This document shows, in pieces, positions 26,756 through 34,807 of a DNA stretch of 64,000 nt; the stretch's first letter is position 1; each line of letters starts with the position of its first letter. Both the position numbers and the translations under genes were made by a program. Source of the DNA: Paenibacillus_V sp046244365 (GTDB lineage: Bacteria; Bacillota; Bacilli; Paenibacillales; NBRC-103111); assembly GCF_046244365.1 (NCBI RefSeq), contig NZ_CP176395.1:1612001-1676000 (forward strand). Direction: 5' to 3'. Below the pieces are notes generated by a model. That model worked only from the letters and a program-made list of their open reading frames with translations, was not told the origin of the DNA and searched no databases.

Positions 26756-27658
26756 ATGGCCGCCGTGGTCAAAAACCGCATCAGCCAAGGCTCGACCGCA
26801 GTCGACGTCATTCTGTACGCGCTTGCGCTCGTGATTTGCATTATCACGCTGTATCCGTTCTATCTGGTTATTATCCTGTCTGTCAGCTCGCCGATGGAAG
26901 TAGCGGCTATGAACGTTTTCTGGTATCCGAAGGGCTTTTTTCTCGGGTCATACGAGCTGATTGCGCAAGATGCCAAAATGTGGTGGGCATATTCCAATAC
27001 GTTAATTTACGTGGTCGTCGGGACGCTGCTGAATTGCCTGATGGCCATATTGGGCGCCTATCCGCTTACTGTTCGCAATTTGAAGGGGCGCAAATGGGTG
27101 ATCGCTTTTCTCTTGATCCCCATGTATTTCGGAGGCGGGTTAATCCCGAGCTACCTGCTTGTCAATAAGCTGGGACTATATAATACGATGTTCGCGATTA
27201 TTATTCCCGGTGCGGTCAGCATCTGGAACATCATTCTGGTCAGAACCTATTTTACAACGATACCGGAAGCGATCCGGGAATCGGCCAGCGTGGATGGCGC
27301 CTCGCATTGGCAGCTGCTTTTCCGGATTATCGTGCCGATCTCGAAGCCGATTATTGCGGTTATCGCGATCTATACGGTCGTAGGCATTTGGAACAGCTGG
27401 TTTGACGCGCTTGTTTATTTGCCGAACGAGAAGCTGCATCCGCTGCAAATGTACTTGTACCGCGTTGTCGTGCAGCAGACGGTAGATTTGAAAACGTTGA
27501 CGATGGAAGACGCCAAGAACGCGGCTTACGCCATGCTTTCTAACATTCAGTTGAAGTATGCGATTATCGTGTTTACGACGCTACCGGTTATTTTTACGTA
27601 CCCGTTCTTCCAGAAATATTTCATAAAGGGCGCGCTTCTCGGTTCATTAAAGGAATAA
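26756..27658 (+). CDS. Carbohydrate ABC transporter permease, LplC type
   Basis: The 300-aa protein starts at ATG 26756 with AAGGAGGG five bases upstream. It has six membrane helices, the EAA loop (AIRESASVDGASHWQLLFRI) and the family end YFIKGALLGSLKE. It pairs with the LplB-type permease immediately upstream and the lipoprotein 26 bp downstream. Like the other importers in the window it has no ATPase gene of its own. Confidence 0.94.
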   Translation: MAAVVKNRISQGSTAVDVILYALALVICIITLYPFYLVIILSVSSPMEVAAMNVFWYPKGFFLGSYELIAQDAKMWWAYSNTLIYVVVGTLLNCLMAILGAYPLTVRNLKGRKWVIAFLLIPMYFGGGLIPSYLLVNKLGLYNTMFAIIIPGAVSIWNIILVRTYFTTIPEAIRESASVDGASHWQLLFRIIVPISKPIIAVIAIYTVVGIWNSWFDALVYLPNEKLHPLQMYLYRVVVQQTVDLKTLTMEDAKNAAYAMLSNIQLKYAIIVFTTLPVIFTYPFFQKYFIKGALLGSLKE

Positions 27659-27684
27659 CGCCCTAACTTGAGGAGGAAGTCTCT

Positions 27685-29346
27685 ATGAAACAGTGGAAAA
27701 AATCGATTTTGCTCTCGCTCGCGACTGTAGTACCGCTTGCCGCCGTTACGGCATGCAGCAACGACAATACGGGCAAAAAAACAGAGCCAAGCGCAAGCGC
27801 GGCAGGCTCAAGCTCAAGTGCGCCGTCGCCCGCCAAACAGGCAAGCAAGCTGAAGCTTCTCGGTCCGGCGAACGCGAATAAATTTATCAAATTCGAAGAC
27901 CGCGACAAATACCCGGTGTGGAAAGAGATTGACAAGCTGCTTGGCGGTGCGGGCTTGCAGCTTGACTACGAACTGGTTCCGCCGGAGCAGTACAACACGG
28001 TGATCAAGACGCGGATGGCGTCGGGCAGCAGTCTGCCCGACATCGTGAATATTTCCGCTCTTGATAACACAACGGTGCTTAATCTGGCCAAACAGGGCGT
28101 TCTGCTCGACTTGAACCCGCTGATCGAGAAGTACAGCAACGGCAATATTAAAGCGATGTACAACAAGGAGTTTGCCTTCGCCAAGCAAGCGACGACGACT
28201 CCAGACGGCAAAATGTACTGGTTCAGCAATCTCCACAAAAAAACGTATCAGGAAAAAGATCCGGCTCCCGTCGCTTTGACGATGATGCTGCGCAAAGACT
28301 GGCTCGACAAGCTGAAGCTGCCGGCGCCGACGACGGCCGAGGAATATTTGCAAGCGCTGAAGACGATGCGGGACTCCGATGCGAACGGCAATGGCCAGAA
28401 GGACGAAGTGCTCGTATACAACCCAGGCGACTTCACCGGCCCGATCGCCCAGTGGTTCGGACTTGGCACGGATATTACGGCTGTCGATGTGGAAAACAAG
28501 AAGATCGTCTCCCCGTGGTATCAGAAAGGGGTTAAAGACTACTTCCTCTATTTGCAGCGGCTCGTGAAGGAAGGTCTTCTTGATACCAGCTTGATCGCCG
28601 TGAATGGTGAGCAGATCCAGCAAAAAATGTCGGATAACAAAGTAGCCTCCGTAAGTAGCTATAATATGGAAAGCTGGCTGGAGCCGACGATCAAAGGAGG
28701 CGGCGAATTCCTCCCGCTGATGCCGCTTCAGGCCGTAAATGGCATTACTCCTGCCGCCCAACTGGAGCCGCCTTTCCTCGTATGGTCGAAGTACGCGATT
28801 ACGAAAGACGCCAAAAATGTCGAAGCGGCGATCAAATTTTTCGATGTCGTCTATTCGCGGCAATACTCGGATCTGATGACTTGGGGTATAGAAGGCCAGG
28901 CATATAAAAAAGAAGCAAACGGCGTAAAAGTGGGGATCAATAAAGGGTCGGACGAGGAATTGGCAAAATCGGGATATTTCGGGGGGAACAAGCTGCTCGG
29001 GGATACGGTTTATCCGCGCGTGCAATTCGCCAATCTGGAGACAGAACTGGCTTCCGCGCCGAAGCATAAGACGGACCACGAACTGAGCATGTTGACATAC
29101 AAGCCGTATTTCGTCAATATGAATTTTATCTATTTGGCTATTCCGGACGAGAAGGAGCTCGAAGCGAAGACGAAAATTTCGACGAACCTGAACACGTATT
29201 CAACCGAGTTGGCTACCAAGCTGGTGTTAGGCCAAAAATCGCTCGACGACTGGGATCAATATATTTCGGAGCTGAAAAAGCTTGGTCTCGATCAGCTTAT
29301 CGAAATCGATCAGCAGCTGCTTGACCGCTATAATAGCATCAAGTAA
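27685..29346 (+). CDS. Extracellular solute-binding lipoprotein of a sugar ABC importer
   Basis: The 553-aa protein has a lipoprotein signal (lipobox AAVTAC near residue 22), an Ala/Ser/Pro linker and a binding-protein fold (KLKLLGPANANKF; SLPDIVNISALDNTTVL). GAGGAGG precedes the ATG. It completes the third importer of the window and lies directly before the AraC sensor at 29386. The ligand is presumably the substrate of the oxidoreductase/isomerase pair encoded upstream. Confidence 0.93.
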   Translation: MKQWKKSILLSLATVVPLAAVTACSNDNTGKKTEPSASAAGSSSSAPSPAKQASKLKLLGPANANKFIKFEDRDKYPVWKEIDKLLGGAGLQLDYELVPPEQYNTVIKTRMASGSSLPDIVNISALDNTTVLNLAKQGVLLDLNPLIEKYSNGNIKAMYNKEFAFAKQATTTPDGKMYWFSNLHKKTYQEKDPAPVALTMMLRKDWLDKLKLPAPTTAEEYLQALKTMRDSDANGNGQKDEVLVYNPGDFTGPIAQWFGLGTDITAVDVENKKIVSPWYQKGVKDYFLYLQRLVKEGLLDTSLIAVNGEQIQQKMSDNKVASVSSYNMESWLEPTIKGGGEFLPLMPLQAVNGITPAAQLEPPFLVWSKYAITKDAKNVEAAIKFFDVVYSRQYSDLMTWGIEGQAYKKEANGVKVGINKGSDEELAKSGYFGGNKLLGDTVYPRVQFANLETELASAPKHKTDHELSMLTYKPYFVNMNFIYLAIPDEKELEAKTKISTNLNTYSTELATKLVLGQKSLDDWDQYISELKKLGLDQLIEIDQQLLDRYNSIK

Positions 29347-29385
29347 CCCGAATCCCGGAATCCCCAAGTGAAGGAAGGTGCGCAT

Positions 29386-31599
29386 TTGCGAAACATAAGC
29401 TTCAGAAGCAGAACGTTTCGAAAAACGTTTCTTTCCTACACCGCCATCCTGCTGATCCCGATCATCGTGTTCAGCGTTCTGAACGTGCAGCGGAATGTGA
29501 CGGAACAGAAACGGAAGATGGTTGAGAAGGTTCATGCGGATGCGAAACGGATTGCGGACATCGTGGACAACAAATTAAATGAACTGAAAAACTTGGGCAA
29601 AGCGCTCGGCGAAGAAGCGTGGGTCAGCAAGCAGATGTCGAATGCGAATGTGTACGAACGGGAATTCGACTTCACCCGTATGCTCGAAATTCGCAAAAGC
29701 TTTCAAAACGCGATTGGCGGCCTGAGCATTCTTTCATTCGGAGCGGTTATGTATCCGGAGAAAAAGCTTGTCTTTACGCCGTGGGGTGAATACGCGGAGG
29801 ACGTATTTTTTACGTCCGTCGCTTCGTTCGACGAAGCGACGCGGCGGCATTTCGCCGAGTCTTTGCCGCAATACGCCTACTATTCGGTCATGCGGCCGGT
29901 CGACATGAGGTTATGGGATAACCCGATACGGGTTATCCCCGTCTTCCAAAGCCTCGAGGTCGTCAACAACCCGCGCGCGGTTCTCCTGTTGTTTATCGAC
30001 GTCGCGTATTTTGCGGATTATTTGCAGCGCTTCAGCGGCGGCGATTACCGCGAGATCGTCATTTCGGATCGCGATGCGCCCGTTTACCAGTTGAAGCATC
30101 CGGCGGCAGGCGAAGTGAATGATTCCGACAAGACGCTCGCAATCTCCGTCCCGTCTCAGGCCAGCAATTGGCAGTATACGGTTACTTACCCAGATAATAA
30201 AGTGCTCGGCATGCAAAATTTGCTCGGCTCTCTGCTCGCCATTCTGATTTCCGTCCCGCTAGGAGCGGTTATGGCGTTCTGGCTGGCCAAAATCAGTTAC
30301 CGGCCGCTGGCGGCTTTGCTGCGCAGTTTGTCCGTCGCCGTGCGCAGCGACGATGCGGGATCGGAATACAAGCTGATCGAGAAATCGTTCGACCGCTTGA
30401 TGACGGAGAATCACCTGCTCCAGCAAGCCGTCGAGGATTACGAAAGCGCTGCCAGATCGAATCTGCTGATGCGCTTGTTGAAGGGGTATTTTACGGATGT
30501 GCAGCATGGGAACGGATTGGATAAATTCGATCTGGGCTATACGGAGGACATGTACTATTGCTCGATGCTGATCAGCTTCCATGCGCATCGCGACATGAAC
30601 GATTTGGAGGCGATCCGCAAGATCGAGATCGTCACGATCATGGCCGCGGATAAGGCGATGAAGCGCCATCGGCTCCGGCATGAGCTGTTTGAGGTGACGA
30701 ACGCGGACAAAGCGCTGATTGTCTCGTCCGTTCAGCCTCTTGGCGACGGCGTCATAGAGCGTATCGTTTCCGAGATTGCCGGGCAAATAACGGAGGCATG
30801 CGGCTTCCGGCCCGACATTTTCCCCGGAGCGGTCGAAACGGGGCTGGTCGGCATCAGCAAATCGTATTATTCGGCCAATGAAAGCTTGCAGGTAGCGCTC
30901 TTCTCGCGCGGGCATCTCCATGCAAGGGAGGAAGAAGCGTATATTCCGGATGTGGATTACTACTACCCGACGGATTGGGAAGTGCAGATGATCAATAACC
31001 TGAAGATCGGCAATCTGGACACGCTGACGCATATTTTGGACGAAATCGGCGCGGAAAACCGGAGGCGGCAGCTTCCCGACGCGAGTATGGTGAAGCTGAC
31101 GACCTTGCTGATGGAAACGATGCTGCGTGTGCTGCACGAGCTGAATATCGACGCGGGCATTTATGCCCGGCAGTTCGAGAGCAGGCTCAAAGCCGGAAAC
31201 GTCGATGCGATGTGGGATTACATGGCTGAAGTGGGAACGCTGATCTGCGAAAGGGTTCGTTATTCGAACACGCCTTCGACGATGGAGGCCGGCGGCAAGC
31301 TGCTGCAATATGTGAACGAGAACTATACAAGCGCGGACGTGTCGCTAAAAAGGCTTGCGGAACTGTTTCACATGTCGGTTTCGGGCGTGTCGAAGCTGTT
31401 CAAAGAAGTGACGGGCATCAACTTCTATGACTATTTATGCAGGCTGCGCATGGAAACCGCGAAGGAGCTGCTCCGGGACAAAAACAGCGTCGACGATGTC
31501 GCGCGCCGCGTCGGTTACGAAAATGTGTACTCGTTCAAACGGGCTTTCGTCCGCTATGAAGGCATCAAACCTGACGAGTATGCGCAGTTAGGGCAATAA
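29386..31599 (+). CDS. Membrane-bound AraC-family sensor/regulator
   Basis: TTG 29386 is chosen because AAGGAAGG lies seven bases upstream; GTG 29368 is possible but lacks a site. The 737-aa protein has a first membrane helix (FLSYTAILLIPIIVFSVLNV), a ~240-aa extracellular region, a second helix (LLGSLLAILISVPLGAVMAF) and a C-terminal AraC helix-turn-helix (LKRLAELFHMSVSGVSKLFK ... VARRVGYENVYSFKRAFVRY). It is the last gene of the importer unit, a common arrangement. It is the best candidate to act on the two conserved elements at 23549 and 25692. Confidence 0.92.
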   Translation: MRNISFRSRTFRKTFLSYTAILLIPIIVFSVLNVQRNVTEQKRKMVEKVHADAKRIADIVDNKLNELKNLGKALGEEAWVSKQMSNANVYEREFDFTRMLEIRKSFQNAIGGLSILSFGAVMYPEKKLVFTPWGEYAEDVFFTSVASFDEATRRHFAESLPQYAYYSVMRPVDMRLWDNPIRVIPVFQSLEVVNNPRAVLLLFIDVAYFADYLQRFSGGDYREIVISDRDAPVYQLKHPAAGEVNDSDKTLAISVPSQASNWQYTVTYPDNKVLGMQNLLGSLLAILISVPLGAVMAFWLAKISYRPLAALLRSLSVAVRSDDAGSEYKLIEKSFDRLMTENHLLQQAVEDYESAARSNLLMRLLKGYFTDVQHGNGLDKFDLGYTEDMYYCSMLISFHAHRDMNDLEAIRKIEIVTIMAADKAMKRHRLRHELFEVTNADKALIVSSVQPLGDGVIERIVSEIAGQITEACGFRPDIFPGAVETGLVGISKSYYSANESLQVALFSRGHLHAREEEAYIPDVDYYYPTDWEVQMINNLKIGNLDTLTHILDEIGAENRRRQLPDASMVKLTTLLMETMLRVLHELNIDAGIYARQFESRLKAGNVDAMWDYMAEVGTLICERVRYSNTPSTMEAGGKLLQYVNENYTSADVSLKRLAELFHMSVSGVSKLFKEVTGINFYDYLCRLRMETAKELLRDKNSVDDVARRVGYENVYSFKRAFVRYEGIKPDEYAQLGQ

Positions 31600-31630
31600 G
31601 CGGTTATTAGGGCATTGGGCTGAACATACG

Positions 31631-32134
31631 GTGGAACGCTGGATGAATCAAAGTATTTCCGGACAAGAGGAAACGGAAGTGCCGGAGTATTCAGACGCAG
31701 GGTTGATTGCGGGCTGGAGCAGGGCGGCGATCGCAAAGCTGGAAAAGCTCGGCATTATGAAGGGCTATCCGGATGGCGGTTTTCATCCGCTGCAAACGAT
31801 GACCCGCGCAGAGGCAATCGTGTCGATGGACCGTATGCTTGCGCAGCTTGAACAGGACTATACGATTGACAAACCGGGGGTATACGATTTCTCGGATATT
31901 CAGCATGCGCTCAAATGGAACATCATCGTTACCGTTCCGGGGGTGACGCTTCGAAATGTAACGGTAGAAGGAAATATTGTTCTCGGCGGAGGGGTCAAGG
32001 AGAGCGATGGCGATGACATATTGATTTATGTCGGCTATATCGGGGCTTTTTCTGATAGCGCTTCCATCGATCAGAGATTGATGAATTTGGATGATGACGG
32101 TTTCGTTATTTTTCCGGAGAAAGAAGCTCTATAG
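31631..32134 (+). pseudogene. SLH-domain fragment of a surface protein
   Basis: The frame encodes one S-layer homology domain (YSDAGLIAGWSRAAIAKLEK, GIMKGYPDGGFHPLQTMTRA) and then part of the beta-strand repeat that often follows in Paenibacillaceae surface proteins (VPGVTLRNVTVEGNIVLGGG). There is no signal peptide, no clear ribosome site and no second or third SLH repeat, so it cannot be a working wall anchor. It is most likely the remains of a larger gene. The MITE at 32148 follows its stop codon. Confidence 0.75.
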
Positions 32135-32147
32135 TCGCAACTTCTCC

Positions 32148-32306
32148 GAGGCTGTCCCAAAAGTTGTTTTTCCATTCTCACGCCAACTAAAAGCGCTATT
32201 ATAGCACAAGAAAAGCTTCCATACCCAGTTTACCAGTGGTTTTGGAAGCTTTTTTGTGTACATTTTGGGACTGGCCCATTCGACTCTGCCCTTTTGGGAC
32301 AGCCCC
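32148..32306. mobile_element. MITE with IS1182-like ends
   Basis: Terminal inverted repeats GAGGCTGTCCCAAAAG (32148-32163) and the complement of GGGGCTGTCCCAAAAG (32291-32306) differ at one base and look like IS1182-family ends. The 159-bp element has no transposase. It contains a strong internal hairpin (AAAAGCTTCCA ... TGGAAGCTTTTTT, about 32208-32255) that should terminate plus-strand transcription. No clear target duplication was found. Confidence 0.75.
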
Positions 32307-32396
32307 TTCGTTTGGACGTTCGTTTTTCTTGAAATATAAGACTTTATATGTCTCACCTATTACGAAAAATGCGAAAATGAAGGGGAGATCCGGAGA

Positions 32397-32543
32397 TTGG
32401 CTATTTTGACGGGCATCAGCTTCTACGATTATTTGTGCCGGCTTGCCGCTCTTTTAATAGGAGAGCAGCAGGCGTTTTTGGAATTACAATTAAACCGTCA
32501 ACCGGCGCTATTTATGTACTTGTCGCCGCCATCAGCTATGTGA
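32397..32543 (+). pseudogene. Short chimeric fragment with an AraC-like piece
   Basis: A TTG-started frame of 48 codons carries LTGISFYDYLCRL, almost the same as TGINFYDYLCRL inside the AraC domain of the sensor at 29386, then unrelated residues to a TGA. The DNA match covers about 35 bp. This looks like debris of a second AraC-type gene rather than a functional small protein. Confidence 0.4.
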
Positions 32544-32606
32544 CATGATAGAGCGTAGCAAGATCAATGCCAGAATCATACAAAGGGACGGGAGAAGGAG
32601 AGACTC

Positions 32607-33617
32607 ATGGGAGAACAAAAACAGGTGCCAGGCTGCAAGCTTACACAGCATACGATGGACGGGCATTGCGTGCTGACGCTGGAAAACGACGCGATTCGCG
32701 TCAGTATCGATGTGGATCATGGCGCTCATCTATTCGAAATGACGGATAAGCGCACGAACATCGACGTGATGTACAAAGACCCTAAGGGATTATCTTACGA
32801 CGTCGGCGGCTGGTACGAGCTGTTTCCGAATGCGGGTACCGGCTGCAGCTACAAGGGGAGCGACGTCCCCGGACACGGCGATGTGCAGCATTTGCCATGG
32901 ACATTCATGATCGAGCAGGAGAGCGAAGAAGAAATCCGCGTGCATCTGCGGACGGAGAGTAAGGTGCGGCCCTTTGCTTTGGAGAAGACCGTTGCGCTCA
33001 AAAAGGGGCAAGCGAGTCTCCATATCGCGGAGAAGATTACCAACCTCAGCGGCGAGGCGGAGCCGTACTTGTGGGGACATCATGTGACGTTCGGAGCCCC
33101 GTTCGTGAGTCCCTACAGCCGCATCGATCTTCCGGGCTGCCGCGTATTCGATCAGCCGGATTACCATCCGAATAACAGCAGGCTGCTGTCCGGAGCTTCC
33201 GGGACGTTGGACCGTATGCCCGGCAAACGGGGAGAGAAGGTGGATAACACGTATTTTGCGGCGGAGCCCTTCAATGAAATGTTGTTTATCGACGAATTGC
33301 AGGAGCATTGGTACAACGTATTTAACGAGCAGGCGGGACTCGGCTTCGCGCTCGCATGGGACGGCGTCGTATTTCCTTACCTCTGGCTGTGGCAGGAGCA
33401 TCACTCCGAGCAGGAGGAGCCGTTCGGCGGTCAACTGTATGCCATGGCGCTGGAGCCTCAGGCATCCAACGCGCCGACCCTGTCTAAGGCCGTGTCGAAG
33501 GGGCAAGCGCCGGTTCTGGAAGCGGGCCAAAGCGCGGAAACGTGGCTGACGGTCGTCATGCACGCGAACCGGGACCGGGTGAAGTCCGTTAACCGGGAAG
33601 GCGGCTTGACGTTCTGA
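32607..33617 (+). CDS. Aldose 1-epimerase-like protein
   Basis: This 336-aa protein starts at ATG 32607 behind GAGAAGGAGAG. It belongs to the galactose-mutarotase superfamily: a single beta-sandwich with the substrate-site signatures GGWYELFPNAG and PGHGDVQHLPW, and WGHHVTFGAPFV further on. Members interconvert sugar anomers or bind sugars; this branch (near the DUF4432/Aldose_epim families) is poorly characterised. No signal peptide. It stands alone between the MITE and tag, close to the sugar locus upstream. Confidence 0.82.
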   Translation: MGEQKQVPGCKLTQHTMDGHCVLTLENDAIRVSIDVDHGAHLFEMTDKRTNIDVMYKDPKGLSYDVGGWYELFPNAGTGCSYKGSDVPGHGDVQHLPWTFMIEQESEEEIRVHLRTESKVRPFALEKTVALKKGQASLHIAEKITNLSGEAEPYLWGHHVTFGAPFVSPYSRIDLPGCRVFDQPDYHPNNSRLLSGASGTLDRMPGKRGEKVDNTYFAAEPFNEMLFIDELQEHWYNVFNEQAGLGFALAWDGVVFPYLWLWQEHHSEQEEPFGGQLYAMALEPQASNAPTLSKAVSKGQAPVLEAGQSAETWLTVVMHANRDRVKSVNREGGLTF

Positions 33618-33726
33618 GGATACAGGGCGCACTACCGGGCCCGGCCGGCCTTATGGCGGCTTGCTTATGCCGTACCGGATATGCTAGAATGGAACAAATG
33701 TTCGCATTATTTTGGGGGGCTATGCA

Positions 33727-34308
33727 ATGACGGAAAGATGCGGCTGGGTCAATGATGATCCGCTTTATATCGAGTACCACGATAAGGAGTGGGGGGTACC
33801 CGTTCACGACGACCGGAAGCTGTTCGAGATGATCACCTTGGAGGGGGCGCAGGCGGGGCTGAGCTGGTATACGGTGCTGAAGAAGCGGGAAACGTACCGG
33901 CAGGCGTTCGACGGCTTCGATTTCGAGAAGGTGGCCTCCTATGACGAAGCCAAGGCGGCTGAACTGCTGCAGAACGAGGGTATTATCCGCAACAAGCTGA
34001 AAGTCGCCTCGGCGATCGGCAACGCCAAGGCGTTCATTCGTGTCCGCGAGGAATTCGGCAGCTTCGACCGCTATATTTGGGGTTTCGTAGGCGGCAAGCC
34101 GATCCTTAACCGCTTCCGCGAGCTGAAGGAGGTGCCGGCGCGCACCGATATTTCCGACGCGATGAGCAAGGATCTGCAGAAACGGGGCTTCAAGTTCGTC
34201 GGCAGTACGATCTGCTACGCCTTCATGCAAGCGACGGGGATGGTCAACGACCACGTGGAGAGCTGTTTCTGTTACGAACCGGGCGCGGGAGCCGAGGTGT
34301 CGGTTTAA
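33727..34308 (+). CDS. tag: DNA-3-methyladenine glycosylase I
   Basis: The 193-aa protein removes 3-methyladenine from alkylated DNA. It starts at ATG 33727 (MTERCGW), with GGGGGG upstream. The family's features are all present: the N-terminal CGW, YHDKEWGVPVHDD, LEGAQAGLSW in the base pocket, VGSTICYAFMQATGMVNDH, and the zinc-site residues Cys5, His18 and the C-terminal His/Cys of DHVESCFC. A likely -10 (TATGCTAGAAT) lies at about 33679-33689. It is monocistronic; the riboswitch of metE starts about 90 bp later. Confidence 0.95.
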   Translation: MTERCGWVNDDPLYIEYHDKEWGVPVHDDRKLFEMITLEGAQAGLSWYTVLKKRETYRQAFDGFDFEKVASYDEAKAAELLQNEGIIRNKLKVASAIGNAKAFIRVREEFGSFDRYIWGFVGGKPILNRFRELKEVPARTDISDAMSKDLQKRGFKFVGSTICYAFMQATGMVNDHVESCFCYEPGAGAEVSV

Positions 34309-34397
34309 CGATTCCGGATTTCGGAGCCTAAAAACCAAGTTGCTTAATCGGGAATTTCGCTGTATGATGAAGGGGTCAATTTCATAAGTTCTGTGGG

Positions 34398-34582
34398 AAT
34401 AAGGTGCCGCGATGCGTTGCAATACTTCGCCGGCTTAAAAGGGAATCCGGTGCGATACCGGAGCGGTCCCGCCACTGTAACAGAGGAGTTCGCAGCCCAA
34501 GCGACAGCCACTGGTCGAAGAGACCGGGAAGGCAGGCTGCGTGCGTCGATTCTGGAGCCAGGAGACCTGCCTGTTCTGACGA
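34398..34582 (+). ncRNA. Cobalamin riboswitch
   Basis: The conserved core is clear: TTAAAAGGGAATCCGGTGCG, GCGGTCCCGCCACTGTA, GCGACAGCCACTGG, CCGGGAAGGC and the B12 box AGCCAGGAGACCTGCC (34556-34571). It stands in front of metE. Adenosyl- or methylcobalamin binding should stop expression of the B12-independent methionine synthase, which implies the cell also has a B12-dependent enzyme. Confidence 0.95.
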
Positions 34583-34641
34583 CACAAGAATACCTACGGG
34601 AGATAGGTGGTGTTGGAGACGAGTCCGGTAACGTGTAGATC

Positions 34642-34694
34642 CGAGGCTTCTTTTCCCCATTTCCTTTATTCGGATTGGGGCGGAGAAGCTTTTA
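34642..34694 (+). terminator. Riboswitch expression platform terminator
   Basis: GCTTCT...CCCCA pairs with TGGGG...AGAAGC and is followed by TTTTATTT. It lies between the B12 box and metE and is the expected off-state terminator. Confidence 0.75.
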
Positions 34695-34807
34695 TTTCGT
34701 GGTCCTGTGCCCCCTGACGGCAATCGGTTCTTAGCATTAGCTATAGGCCGCCGGCATGACAGGGTTCAACCAGGAAACGAAATAATAAATCGGAAGAAGG
34801 TTTTCAT

